64,000 nt of DNA from Hyphomicrobium_A sp963728165 (GTDB lineage: Bacteria; Pseudomonadota; Alphaproteobacteria; Rhizobiales; Hyphomicrobiaceae), in contig CAVSIY010000002.1 of assembly GCA_963728165.1 (NCBI GenBank), positions 434,001 to 498,000 of the forward strand. Direction: 5' to 3'. The translations under genes and the position numbers were made by a program. Position 1 is the stretch's first letter; each line of letters starts with the position of its first letter. Below the pieces are notes generated by a model, which saw only the letters and a list, made by a program, of their open reading frames with translations, searched no databases and was not told where the DNA came from. This document shows, in pieces, positions 45,968 to 54,612 of the stretch.

Positions 45968-46002
45968 GGTATTATTATACCACATAGTGGTATTATGATA
46001 CC
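45968..46002. promoter_or_regulatory. tandem operator-like palindromes GGTAT-N4-ATACC
   Basis: Two sites, 45968-45981 (GGTATTATTATACC) and 45989-46002 (GGTATTATGATACC), start 21 bp apart, which is two helical turns and so on the same face of the DNA. They differ at one base. The spacing and the AT-rich setting are typical of a repressor binding cooperatively. No regulator gene is adjacent. Confidence 0.55.
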
Positions 46003-46057
46003 GTACTGGATAACTACATGAAATGCAGCCATTTTTTAGGGGTTAGCGCAGTCTTGA

Positions 46058-46086
46058 TTGACATGGCGCCCGCGAACTGGTTTGAA
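46058..46086 (+). promoter_or_regulatory. candidate promoter of rplM-rpsI
   Basis: TTGACA at 46058-46063, a 17-base spacer and TTTGAA at 46081-46086. The -35 is perfect; the -10 is weak, as is common in alphaproteobacteria. It lies about 85 bases before the rplM start. Confidence 0.45.
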
Positions 46087-46169
46087 CGCGGCCGAGTCAC
46101 GCAGAACGGCTCGTCAAAACGCGGCCCCACCCTTGCCAGGGCAGCGGCGCCAGCAACGGAGCGCACAAC

Positions 46170-46631
46170 ATGTCGACCTTCGTCGCCAAGCCCGGCGAGG
46201 TGGAGAAGAAGTGGATCCTGATCGACGCCAACGGCCTGGTCGTCGGCCGGCTGGCCGCGCTGATCGCGATCCGCCTCAAGGGAAAGCACAAGCCCATCTA
46301 CACCCCCCACGTCGATTGCGGTGACAACATCATCGTCATCAACGCCGACAAGGTGGTCTTCACCGGCGATAAGAACACCGACAAGATCTACTACCGCCAC
46401 ACCGGCTACCCTGGAGGCATCAAGCAGCGCACGCCGCGCGAGATCCTGGAGGGCAAGTTCCCCGAGCGCGTGGTGGAGAAGGCGGTGGAGCGCATGCTGA
46501 AGCGCGGGCCTTTGCAGCGCAAGCTGATGCGCAACCTCAAGGTCTACAAAGGGGCCGAGCATCCCCACGCCGCCCAGAACCCCGAGCCGCTCGACGTGGC
46601 CAAGCTCAACCGCAAGAACGTGAGGGTCTAA
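46170..46631 (+). CDS. rplM: 50S ribosomal protein L13
   Basis: 153 residues, standard. KWILIDANGLVVGRLAALIA, GDNIIVINADKV, YYRHTGYPGGIKQRTPREIL and MLKRGPLQRKLMRNLKVY are diagnostic. L13 is an early 23S rRNA assembly protein. Starts at the ATG at 46170 and is followed four bases later by rpsI. Confidence 0.98.
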   Translation: MSTFVAKPGEVEKKWILIDANGLVVGRLAALIAIRLKGKHKPIYTPHVDCGDNIIVINADKVVFTGDKNTDKIYYRHTGYPGGIKQRTPREILEGKFPERVVEKAVERMLKRGPLQRKLMRNLKVYKGAEHPHAAQNPEPLDVAKLNRKNVRV

Positions 46632-46635
46632 CGAG

Positions 46636-47118
46636 ATGGCGCAGGAAACCAAGTCTCTGGAAGACCTCGGCGAGATCAAGACCGCGCCGCCCGTGGAGGT
46701 CGCGACCGAGCACGTGCAGAAGCTCGACAAGCTGGGCCGCGCCTATGCCACCGGCAAGCGCAAGAACGCGGTCGCGCGCGTCTGGCTGAAGCCCGGCAAA
46801 GGCATGATCACCGTCAATGCCAAGGACTATACGCAGTACTTTGCCCGACCCGTGCTGCAGATGCTTCTGCAGCAGCCGCTGACTGCGGCGGGGCGCAACA
46901 CCCAGTACGACATCATGGCGACCGTGATGGGCGGCGGCCTCTCCGGCCAGGCGGGTGCGGTGCGCCACGGCATTTCCAAGGCGCTCACCTACTATGAGCC
47001 GGAGCTGCGTGCGGTGCTCAAGAAGGGCGGGTTCCTGACGCGCGACAGCCGCGTGGTGGAGCGCAAGAAGTACGGGCGCATGAAGGCGCGCCGCAGCTTC
47101 CAGTTCTCCAAGCGCTAG
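46636..47118 (+). CDS. rpsI: 30S ribosomal protein S9
   Basis: 160 residues. The N-terminal extension of about 30 residues is usual in alphaproteobacteria; YATGKRKNAVARVWLKPGKG and the C-terminal VERKKYGRMKARRSFQFSKR, whose tail reaches the decoding centre, are diagnostic. Four bases after rplM; a terminator follows. Confidence 0.98.
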   Translation: MAQETKSLEDLGEIKTAPPVEVATEHVQKLDKLGRAYATGKRKNAVARVWLKPGKGMITVNAKDYTQYFARPVLQMLLQQPLTAAGRNTQYDIMATVMGGGLSGQAGAVRHGISKALTYYEPELRAVLKKGGFLTRDSRVVERKKYGRMKARRSFQFSKR

Positions 47119-47145
47119 AGCTGCAACCCAACGGCTCACGTTTCG

Positions 47146-47178
47146 ACAGCCCGTCGCACCGCGGCGGGCTGTTGTCTT
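47146..47178 (+). terminator. terminator of rplM-rpsI
   Basis: ACAGCCCGTCGC (47146-47157) pairs with GCGGCGGGCTGT (47161-47172) over 12 bp with one G-T pair and a 3-base loop, then TGTCTT. The T-run is short but the stem is strong and sits 27 bases after the rpsI stop. Confidence 0.75.
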
Positions 47179-47329
47179 GCGCGCACGCCGAAGCTTGCCG
47201 TCCGCGCGCTGCGATGTCACATAGCGGCAAGCGGCCGGCTAGGGGCGGACCGCAGACTTCGGGGAAACGCGCACCCCGCTTCGGGCGTTCTGCCGCCTGC
47301 AGGGGTTCTTCACACAAGGGTTTTGAGCG

Positions 47330-48100
47330 ATGGAGTGGCTGACGCAGGACCTGGCAGCGATGCTGGGCGCGTTCGTGGACGAGGCCGGGAACCTCTTGAG
47401 CCTCGACTGGTACCGGGAGAACATCTTAGCCCTCCTCAACATCACCATGATCGACCTGGTGCTGGCCGGCGACAACGCCATCATCGTCGGCTTGGCCGCC
47501 TCCCGCGTCTCGCCCGACATCCGCGCCAAGGTGATCTTCTGGGGCATCGCCGCCGCGGTCATCCTGCGCATCATCTTCGCCGCCATCACGGTGCAGCTCC
47601 TCGCCATCATCGGACTGACGCTCGCCGGCGGCATTCTGCTGTTGTGGGTGTGCTGGAAGATGTACCGGCAGGTCACGACGGGAGACATGCACTCAGGCGT
47701 AGCGGTCGCCACACCCGACGCCGAGCTCGGCTTCTGGTCGGCCGTCGGCCTCATCACGCTTGCCGATGTGTCGATGTCGCTCGACAACGTGCTGGCCGTC
47801 GCCGGCGCCGCCAAAGGCTCGATCCTCGTCCTCGTCATCGGTCTCACCGTGGCGATCGTGCTGATGGCGATCGCCTCGCATGTGATCGCCGGCCTGCTCG
47901 TCACCTATCCCTGGATCACCTGGATCGGCCTCGCGATCGTCCTCTGGGTCGCGCTCAGCATGATCTACGACGGCTCGCACGAGGTAACCTGCAGGGCCTT
48001 CGGGTTCGGATGCTCAGAGGACATCTGGCAGGGGATCCTGCACCGCTTGGGATTGATTTCGGAAGCCCCTATGCCTGCTCCCGCCCCGGTAGGCCCCTAG
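47330..48100 (+). CDS. TerC-family integral membrane protein (YjbE-like)
   Basis: 256 residues with about seven TM helices. The paired acidic motifs VLAGDNAIIVGLAA (residues 45-58) and DVSMSLDNVLAVAGAAKG are the hallmark of the TerC/YjbE superfamily, linked to metal (Mn) efflux or loading of exported metalloproteins. There is a C-terminal Pro/Ala tail. It sits between rpsI and argC, which are usually closer neighbours in this order. I do not see a yybP-ykoY riboswitch in its leader. Confidence 0.9.
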   Translation: MEWLTQDLAAMLGAFVDEAGNLLSLDWYRENILALLNITMIDLVLAGDNAIIVGLAASRVSPDIRAKVIFWGIAAAVILRIIFAAITVQLLAIIGLTLAGGILLLWVCWKMYRQVTTGDMHSGVAVATPDAELGFWSAVGLITLADVSMSLDNVLAVAGAAKGSILVLVIGLTVAIVLMAIASHVIAGLLVTYPWITWIGLAIVLWVALSMIYDGSHEVTCRAFGFGCSEDIWQGILHRLGLISEAPMPAPAPVGP

Positions 48101-48163
48101 GCGTATTGACAGCGCCGGCCGTCGCGCTCTAGAGCCGGCGCATCGCAATTAGGAGTTGAGCCC

Positions 48164-49164
48164 GTGGGCGCGCAGCAAACCGCAGGCGCCACTTTGGCAA
48201 AGCCCAAGGTTTTCATCGACGGCGAGGCCGGAACGACGGGTCTTGAGATCCGCGAGCGGCTGGCGCCGGCGTCCGACATCGCGGTTGTGAGCATCGATGC
48301 CGCCCGGCGCAAAGAGGCCGCGGCGCGCAAGGCGCTCATGGCCGAGGTCGACCTCGTGGTGCTGTGCCTGCCCGACGACGCGGCCCGCGCGGCCGTGGCG
48401 CTCGCCGACGAGCTGGGCGATGAGGCGCCGCGCATCCTCGATGCCTCGACGGCGCACCGCACAGCACCCGGCTGGGTCTACGGCTTCGCCGAGCTCGATC
48501 AGCATCAGGCCGACGCCATCCGCTCGGCCAAGCGCGTCGCCAACCCGGGCTGCTATCCGACCGGGGCCATTGCGCTCATTCGCCCGCTCGTCGACGCCGG
48601 GCTCGTGCCACCCGACATGGCGCTGACCATCAATGCCGTCAGCGGCTACTCGGGCGGCGGGCGCAAATGATCGAGGACTACGAGGCCGGACGTGCGCCGT
48701 CGTTCGAGCTCTATGGGCTCGGGCTCGAGCACAAGCACATCCCCGAGCTCTTCCAATACTCCGGGCTCACGCGGCAGCCGATCTTCGTGCCCTCCGTCGG
48801 CAACTTCCGCCAGGGCATGCTCGTGTCCGTTCCCCTGCATCTCGACACGCTGCCGGGAAGCCCGTGCCTGCGCGACCTGGAGCTGGCGCTCGACACCCAC
48901 TATCGCGGCAGTGCGCTCGTCAGCGTCGTGCCCGAGCCGGGCGCCGCCATGACGCGGCTTGCCGCCGAGGACCTCAACGGCACCGACCGCATGGAGCTCT
49001 TCGTGTTCGGCAAGTCGGCGCTCAAGCAAGCGGTGCTGGTGGCGCGGCTCGACAATCTCGGCAAGGGCGCGGCAGGTGCCGCCGTGCAGAACATCCGTCT
49101 GATGCTGGGCTTGGACGCACCCGCGCAGCGTCAGCCGCGGGCGGCAGCGCGCGTCACCACGTGA
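48164..49164 (+). pseudogene. argC: N-acetyl-gamma-glutamyl-phosphate reductase, split by one frameshift
   Basis: Starts at a GTG with AGGAG seven bases upstream. The first frame (168 codons) has FIDGEAGTTGLEIRERL and the catalytic C130 in ANPGCYPTGAIALI, and ends SGYSGGGRK-stop. The second starts at an ATG overlapping that stop (ATGA at 48667-48670) and gives MIEDYEAGRAPSFELYGLGL to the end. Intact enzymes read through as GGGRKMIEDYE, so one A is missing from an AAAA run at 48665-48667. Together about 333 residues, the short ArgC type. ArgC makes N-acetylglutamate semialdehyde in arginine synthesis, so a sequencing error is likely. Confidence 0.9.
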
Positions 49165-50207
49165 AGGTTGAGGGTCGCTGCCGCAACGACGAGCGCGGCG
49201 CCGGCCTGATGCGCGAGCCCCAACGCGAGCGGCACGGCCGCTAGAAGCGTCCAGATGCCAAGCCCCATCTGCACCAGGATCGCGGCCGCGAGCAGTCCGG
49301 CCGAGCCGACGGCGCGCTCGTCCCTGCCGGAACGGGCGAGCACGATGGCGTTCCCCAGTGCGAAGGCGGCGACGGCATAGGCCATGACGCGATGGTCGAA
49401 CTGCACCGTCGTTATGTTCTCGAACAGGTTGATGTACCAGGGTGAGAGCGTACCCAAGCCCTCAGGGACAAGCCTGCCGTCCATCAGCGGCCAGGTGTTG
49501 TAGGTGAGGCCCGCCCTGAGCCCGGCGACGAGCGCACCGAGCCCAGCCTGCACGAACACCAGCACGAACAGAAGCCGCGCACCCCAAAGTGCGCCGCGGG
49601 CGAGCGTCGGCGCGCGGGTCCGGTCGGGCGCGGGCCCGACGTCGAGGGCGAGCCAAACGAGCAGCGCCAGGATGGAGAATGCCGTCAGCAGGTGCAGCGC
49701 CAGCCGGTACTGGCTGACCTCCACCCGATCGACGAGCCCCGACATCACCATGTACCAGCCGATGGCGCCTTGCAGGGCGCCGAGCGCCAGCACGCCGAGG
49801 AGTTTCAGCGCAAAGCCGGGCCGCAGCATGCGTGCAAGCCAGAAGCCGACGAACGGCACGGCGAAGGCGAACCCGATGAACCGCCCGAGGAAGCGGTGGG
49901 TCCACTCCCACCAGTAGATGAACTTGAACTCGGCAAGCGACATGCCGGCGTTGACGATGGCGTACTGCGGCGTCGCCTGGTACTTCGCGAACGACGACTG
50001 CCAGTCGGCGCCATTGAGCGGCGGGATGGCGCCGAGGATCGGCTGCCACTCGGTGATCGACAGGCCGGAATCGGTGAGCCGTGTGGCGCCGCCAACGACA
50101 ACCATGCAGAAGACGAGCGCAGCAACCAGCAGGAGCCAAGTGCGCACGGCCGCATCGGCCGGGCCTGCCCGCAGCCTCGTCTGTCGTTGTATTGCGGAAT
50201 ACGCCAA
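49131..50207 (-). CDS. ctaA: heme A synthase
   Basis: About 358 residues from a TTG at 50207 with GGACGTGAG upstream; a longer form from 50276 is possible. It converts heme O to heme A for cytochrome oxidase in the inner membrane. Eight TM helices; VVVGGATRLTDSGLSITEW is the family signature, and the four heme-ligand histidines are in EWTHRFLGR, RLALHLLTAF, VQFDHRVMAY and GLAHQAGAAL. Its 3' end overlaps that of argC by 34 bases on the opposite strand. Confidence 0.94.
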   Translation of the reverse strand: MAYSAIQRQTRLRAGPADAAVRTWLLLVAALVFCMVVVGGATRLTDSGLSITEWQPILGAIPPLNGADWQSSFAKYQATPQYAIVNAGMSLAEFKFIYWWEWTHRFLGRFIGFAFAVPFVGFWLARMLRPGFALKLLGVLALGALQGAIGWYMVMSGLVDRVEVSQYRLALHLLTAFSILALLVWLALDVGPAPDRTRAPTLARGALWGARLLFVLVFVQAGLGALVAGLRAGLTYNTWPLMDGRLVPEGLGTLSPWYINLFENITTVQFDHRVMAYAVAAFALGNAIVLARSGRDERAVGSAGLLAAAILVQMGLGIWTLLAAVPLALGLAHQAGAALVVAAATLNLHVVTRAAARG

Positions 50208-50294
50208 GATCTCACGTCCCCGAGCTGTGCTCCCCGGCGTGATAGGAGGCGCGGGGGACCCGATCAATGCGCCCAAGAAGCGCGGGGGGCGCGC

Positions 50295-51359
50295 TTACGC
50301 CGGGTTCTGATAGCCCGAGAGGCGCTGCAGCGTGTTCATGACGGCAAAGGGCACGCCCGACAGCAGCGCCTTGACGTAGCGGATGTCCTGGAAATCGCCG
50401 TTGAGCGACAGCCGCGGCAGCGCGGTGAGCGCCTCGGCGTGCTCGGGATAGAGCAGGCCCTTCTGGGTCGTCACGGCGGTGACGAGACCCAGCTCCTGGG
50501 CGATGCGGAACTCGCGGGGCCCGGCGCTGTTGGCGCACCCGTAGGGGTAGCTGAAGTGATAGCACGCGGTCCCCAGCTCACATTCGATGCGGGCGATGCT
50601 TTCCGCCATCTCGGCGCGCGCGGCGGCCTCCGAGAGCTTGCCGAGCGCCAGATGCGACTTGGTGTGGGCGCCGATTGTCACCAGCGGGTCCTTGGCCAGC
50701 GCCCGCAGCTCGTCCCATGACATGATGAGATCGGCCTGGGTGGCGCGAGGATCGATGTGGTGCGCATGGGCGAGCTCGGCAACGGCGGCGCGCGCGAACT
50801 CCTCGGGGATCGAGCGCAGCCACCAGTAGATCTCGCGATAGGCGGTCTCCTTCTCGGGCACGGTGCCCAGCGGGAAGTGGTGGCCCTGCCCGTCCATCGC
50901 CAGCGTGATGTGCGGGGCGACGCGCAGTACTCGCTCGAGCGTCAGCCACCAGAAGTCGCCGCGGCCGTCGGCGAAGTCGGTGGGCACGTAGATCGCGAAG
51001 GGCAGATTGTGCCGCTTGAAGATCGGATAGGCGTAGTCGCGGTTGTCGCGGTAGCCGTCATCGAAGGTGAACACCGCGAAGGGTCGCTCGCGTCGGTCCC
51101 GCAAACGGTCGGGCACGTCATCGAGCGCGATGACGTCGAAGCCCGCCTCCAGCATGGCGCCGACTACGTCGCCGAGAAAACTTGGCGTCACTCTGAGGAT
51201 GCGGTTCGGCTCGAACGCAAGCGGCGGATCGGGGCGCACCTGGTGGAGCATGAAGATGACGCCCGCTCCCTTGGTAAAGGGAGCAAGCACGCTCTCCGCG
51301 CCCGAATAGTGAACCGCGGTCAGCGCGGCTTTGAGAAGTTTCGTTGATCGCCTGCTCAT
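50295..51359 (-). CDS. polysaccharide deacetylase (NodB-type domain)
   Basis: 354 residues from the ATG at 51359; an in-frame upstream start would add 34 residues. FTFDDGYRDNRDYAYPIFK carries the metal-binding Asp pair and SHLALGKL the His motif of carbohydrate-esterase family 4; FSYPYGCANSAGP is motif 3. No convincing signal peptide from the shorter start. First gene of the exopolysaccharide locus on this strand, so it probably removes acetyl groups from the polymer. Confidence 0.88.
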   Translation of the reverse strand: MSRRSTKLLKAALTAVHYSGAESVLAPFTKGAGVIFMLHQVRPDPPLAFEPNRILRVTPSFLGDVVGAMLEAGFDVIALDDVPDRLRDRRERPFAVFTFDDGYRDNRDYAYPIFKRHNLPFAIYVPTDFADGRGDFWWLTLERVLRVAPHITLAMDGQGHHFPLGTVPEKETAYREIYWWLRSIPEEFARAAVAELAHAHHIDPRATQADLIMSWDELRALAKDPLVTIGAHTKSHLALGKLSEAAARAEMAESIARIECELGTACYHFSYPYGCANSAGPREFRIAQELGLVTAVTTQKGLLYPEHAEALTALPRLSLNGDFQDIRYVKALLSGVPFAVMNTLQRLSGYQNPA

Positions 51360-51531
51360 CTTGAAACATCGACTGCGCGAATAATTGACGGAAGCCCGCT
51401 GCACTGGCCACCAGTGCAGCAGTTCCCCGCAAGTTTCGTGCATGCAGGCCGTCAGCTCCATGAACGGAGCGCGATGTCTCGATCCTTGGTAAACGAACCC
51501 TGAATGTAAATGGCGAAGGTCGGGCTCGGTT

Positions 51532-53676
51532 TCAGGCCGGCCGCGCCTCCGCGCCGCCTTTCGCCATCAGACGCGCAAGCCGCTCCGCGGCAAGCCGGGC
51601 CGAGGCCGGACGTTCGAGCCGGAATAGCTCGATGTCGGTCACCTCGAAGCCGAGGAACGTCCCCGGCGCATCCGGCATCTTGGAGGCGCGCCGCTTGCCG
51701 TCCGCGACGATGACGCCGGCGTCGAAGCGGCCCTGGATCGCCTCGAACAGCGCCCGCGCCGCGCGCGTCCGGCCGGCGACGATGATGTGGTCGTAGGCCG
51801 TGTCGAGCGCGTCGAGCGCCAGGTTGAGCTGATCGGGGTCGAGCAGCTCGTCGGGCTCGTCGGCAGCGCCGCCCGTGGCAATGATTTGCGCGCTGCTTGC
51901 GGGAATGCGTGCCACGACGTCCTCGAATTTTGCCTCTCCGAGCAGGAGCTCGGCGAGGCCCGGACGCGGCCGCACGCCCAGCGACTCGGCGATGCCGTGC
52001 CCATCGAGGCTCCAGTCGACGAGCATCACGTCGGCGCCGGCATCCGCCAGGGTTCGCGCCAGCTCGACCGCCTCGGGGCCGGAATCGACGCCGTCGGTCT
52101 CGCCGGTGATGAGGGTGCGGAAGCCGCCGATATCGGGCGGCCGCACCAGGAGCTGGCCGGCCAGCGCCGCAACCAAATCGACGGTGCTGATGGCGCCGAC
52201 CGACTTGGCGGCCGATGGCGCGGTGGGGCTCGATGCCTGCGGCGCGGTGCGCACCAGACCGGCGGCGGCCGGCGACCATGCCGGCTTTTGTGCGCGGGCC
52301 GCCGTGAACAAAGCCTTCGTGGCGACGATAGCGATGCCGAACAGCAGGATGGCAACAGCAACGAGGGCAGCGTAGGGGAGCCGTTTGGGGAAGCTCGGCA
52401 CGCTCGAGGCGCGCGCGCTAGTGACGATCTGCGCATCGTTGGGAATGGCGCGGCTGTCGGCGCGAGCGCGGTTGGCTTCATAGCGCGCCTGCAGCCGCCC
52501 CAGCTCGGCGCGTTTCGACTTGGCCACGGCCTCCAGCTGGCGCAGCTTGACCTGATCGTCGCCGCTGCCGACGACATTGGCCTTGAGATCCTCGATGTTC
52601 TTCTTGACGGCCGCCTCGCGCATGGCGGCGACCGAGGCTCCCTTCTCGATGCCCTCGACGATCTTGCCCACCTCGGCCTTGATCTGGCGCTGGAGGCCGG
52701 CAAGATCGGCACGGATCTGGCGCATGCGCGGATGCCCGGGCAGCAGCGTCGCCGATAGCTCAGAAAGCTGCCGCTCCAAGCGCACGCGCTGCTGCACCAG
52801 GTTCTGGATGAGCGGAGACTTCTGCACGTCGGGCAAGGCCTCGGTGTTGCCGGCGCTCACCATGTCGCGCACCGATTGCGCCCGCGTCTCCGCCTCGGAG
52901 CGCGCGGCCTGCGCCTTGCTCAGCTCAGCGGTGAGCTCGCCCAGCTGCTGCTGATTGAGGCTGGTGTCGCCGGTGCCGCCCTTGAAGATGTTGGCTTGCC
53001 CGCGGAAGCGCTCGACCGCGGCCTCGGCCTCACTGACCTCCTGCACGAGCTTGTCGATCTTCGGCTGCAGCGCCTTTTGCACCTCGTCGGTGCCGGCGAC
53101 GGTGCGTGTCGCAAGCGAGGTCCGGTAGGTCTCGGCAATGCGGTTCGCCACCTCGGCTGCGAGCTTGGGATCCTGGGAGCTGAACTGGATGCCGATGAAG
53201 CGGCTCTCCTTGGGAGAGTAGACGTTGAGTCGGTCGAAGTAGGCTTGCAGCACGCGGTCCTGCTCGCTCTCCTTGCCTGGAGTGAAATCGAGGGCGCTGC
53301 GGATGCGGCCCAGAAGAGTCGGCGGCTGCAGCGCGCCGTTGAACTCCGGCTTCTTGGCGAGCCCCTCCTCGGCGATGATCTCGCGGGCGAGATCGGGCGA
53401 CATCAGCGCGCGCAGGTGCGTATTGATCGCCTCCTTGTCGAGGCGCGCCGCCACGGCGTCGGAGGATTGGGACGTGGAGTCGCCCGGCGCCCCCTCCCGC
53501 TCGGCCGGCACCACCTGGATCTGGGCCTCGGAGGTGTAGCGGGGCACGATCACCGACAGGGCGGCAAAGGCGATGATGCCCAGCGCCAGGCTGGCGACGA
53601 TGAGCTTGGGCAAGCTTGCGCGCAGGGCACGCCAAATTGCGGTGATGTCGATGTCGTCGGGGGACGCGAGGTTCAT
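51532..53676 (-). CDS. Wzz/Wzc-like polysaccharide chain-length protein with a degenerate kinase-like domain
   Basis: 714 residues (a GTG three codons upstream is also possible). TM1 near residue 25 and a second near residue 440 (AALVAVAILLFGIAIVATKAL) flank a long periplasmic coiled coil of Wzz type (RYTSEAQIQVVPAE, LLPGHPRMRQIRADL). The cytoplasmic C-terminal part resembles a BY-kinase: DVMLVDWSLDGHG matches Walker A', but the P-loop position reads TGETDGVDSGPEAV and lacks the lysine, and there is no tyrosine cluster at the end. It therefore probably does not phosphorylate. It controls polymer length and export with the Wza-like protein encoded divergently. Confidence 0.85.
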   Translation of the reverse strand: MNLASPDDIDITAIWRALRASLPKLIVASLALGIIAFAALSVIVPRYTSEAQIQVVPAEREGAPGDSTSQSSDAVAARLDKEAINTHLRALMSPDLAREIIAEEGLAKKPEFNGALQPPTLLGRIRSALDFTPGKESEQDRVLQAYFDRLNVYSPKESRFIGIQFSSQDPKLAAEVANRIAETYRTSLATRTVAGTDEVQKALQPKIDKLVQEVSEAEAAVERFRGQANIFKGGTGDTSLNQQQLGELTAELSKAQAARSEAETRAQSVRDMVSAGNTEALPDVQKSPLIQNLVQQRVRLERQLSELSATLLPGHPRMRQIRADLAGLQRQIKAEVGKIVEGIEKGASVAAMREAAVKKNIEDLKANVVGSGDDQVKLRQLEAVAKSKRAELGRLQARYEANRARADSRAIPNDAQIVTSARASSVPSFPKRLPYAALVAVAILLFGIAIVATKALFTAARAQKPAWSPAAAGLVRTAPQASSPTAPSAAKSVGAISTVDLVAALAGQLLVRPPDIGGFRTLITGETDGVDSGPEAVELARTLADAGADVMLVDWSLDGHGIAESLGVRPRPGLAELLLGEAKFEDVVARIPASSAQIIATGGAADEPDELLDPDQLNLALDALDTAYDHIIVAGRTRAARALFEAIQGRFDAGVIVADGKRRASKMPDAPGTFLGFEVTDIELFRLERPASARLAAERLARLMAKGGAEARPA

Positions 53677-53843
53677 GAAAAGCACATCCGGCTCGAAGGA
53701 AGACCTAATCGTTGCGCCAAATTAGAGCGCCTCCAGGTAAGAATTTCCTTAAACGTCCAAAGAGAGCACAGCCGCTTAGCATTTCTTAACTACTGGGGCG
53801 CCAGATTGGGGCAGCAAACGATGATCTCCTGGCCCCGCATTCC

Positions 53844-54587
53844 ATGTCCCGATGGCTGGCACCACTGACGGCCGTTCTGCTCCTCGTCCTGGGCGGCTGC
53901 GCGCAGGACGATCTGGGGCTTGGCGAGCTGGTGGGCGCCGACATCATCTTCGATTCACCCGTTCCAGCAGGGCCTCCACCCGCAGCCCCGATCCCCGTCG
54001 CCGATATGGGTGGCGGCTGGGGCCAGACGACGGTCGTTCCAGCCGGGGTCATGGTGTCGCCCACACCGGTACCCTGGGGGCCGGCGGTCGTCGTGCCGGC
54101 CGCGCCCTACATGGCGCCGAGCCCGCACGATCCCTATCGGCTCGATACCGGCGACCGGTTGCGCATCTTCGTCTATGGCCAGCCCAACCTGTCGCGCATC
54201 TATGCCGTGGACCAGGTCGGCAACGTCGCCTTCCCGCTTATCGGCTCGGTGCGCGCGCGGGGACGGACGGCCACCGAGCTCGGACATGCGATCCGCGCGC
54301 GGCTCGCGACCGACTTCGTGCGCGATCCCTTCGTGACGGTGGACGTGGCGCAGAACCGGCCGTTCTTCATCCTGGGCGAGGTGAGGCTTCCCGGCCAGTA
54401 CCCCTACGTGTCGGGCATGACGGTGGAAACCGCGGTGGCGATCGCGGGCGGCTATACCGAGCGCGCCAGCGAGCGCCGGTTCCGCATCACGCGCCGTTTC
54501 AACAGTCTCGTCGATCAGATCGAGGCGCCCTCTGACTACACCCTGCAGCCCGGCGATACGGTCTACGTCTTTGAACGCTTCTTCTAG
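53844..54587 (+). CDS. outer-membrane polysaccharide export lipoprotein (Wza/BexD type)
   Basis: 247 residues. A signal peptide with lipobox LVLGGCAQ (acylated cysteine at about 19) is followed by a Pro/Ala-rich region, then the Poly_export domain (YRLDTGDRLRIFVYGQPNLS, VGNVAFPLIGSVRARG) and one SLBB-like region (FFILGEVRLPGQYPYVSGM, TLQPGDTVYVFERFF). It forms the outer-membrane exit for the polymer. It is divergent from the Wzz-like gene across about 170 bases. Confidence 0.9.
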   Translation: MSRWLAPLTAVLLLVLGGCAQDDLGLGELVGADIIFDSPVPAGPPPAAPIPVADMGGGWGQTTVVPAGVMVSPTPVPWGPAVVVPAAPYMAPSPHDPYRLDTGDRLRIFVYGQPNLSRIYAVDQVGNVAFPLIGSVRARGRTATELGHAIRARLATDFVRDPFVTVDVAQNRPFFILGEVRLPGQYPYVSGMTVETAVAIAGGYTERASERRFRITRRFNSLVDQIEAPSDYTLQPGDTVYVFERFF

Positions 54588-54612
54588 GGCGGAGCCCGGG
54601 AGGCAGGCGAGC

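Larger units (their letters stand above)
45738..46169. other. 432-base divergent region upstream of rplM
   Basis: Between the secreted-protein gene and rplM. It contains an AT-rich patch with two operator-like palindromes and a likely rplM promoter, both listed separately. No gene recognised. Confidence 0.45.

Noticed and set aside
47173..47329. Possible yybP-ykoY manganese riboswitch before the TerC-family gene
   Set aside because: TerC-type genes often have one, but the conserved internal-loop sequences are not present in the leader.
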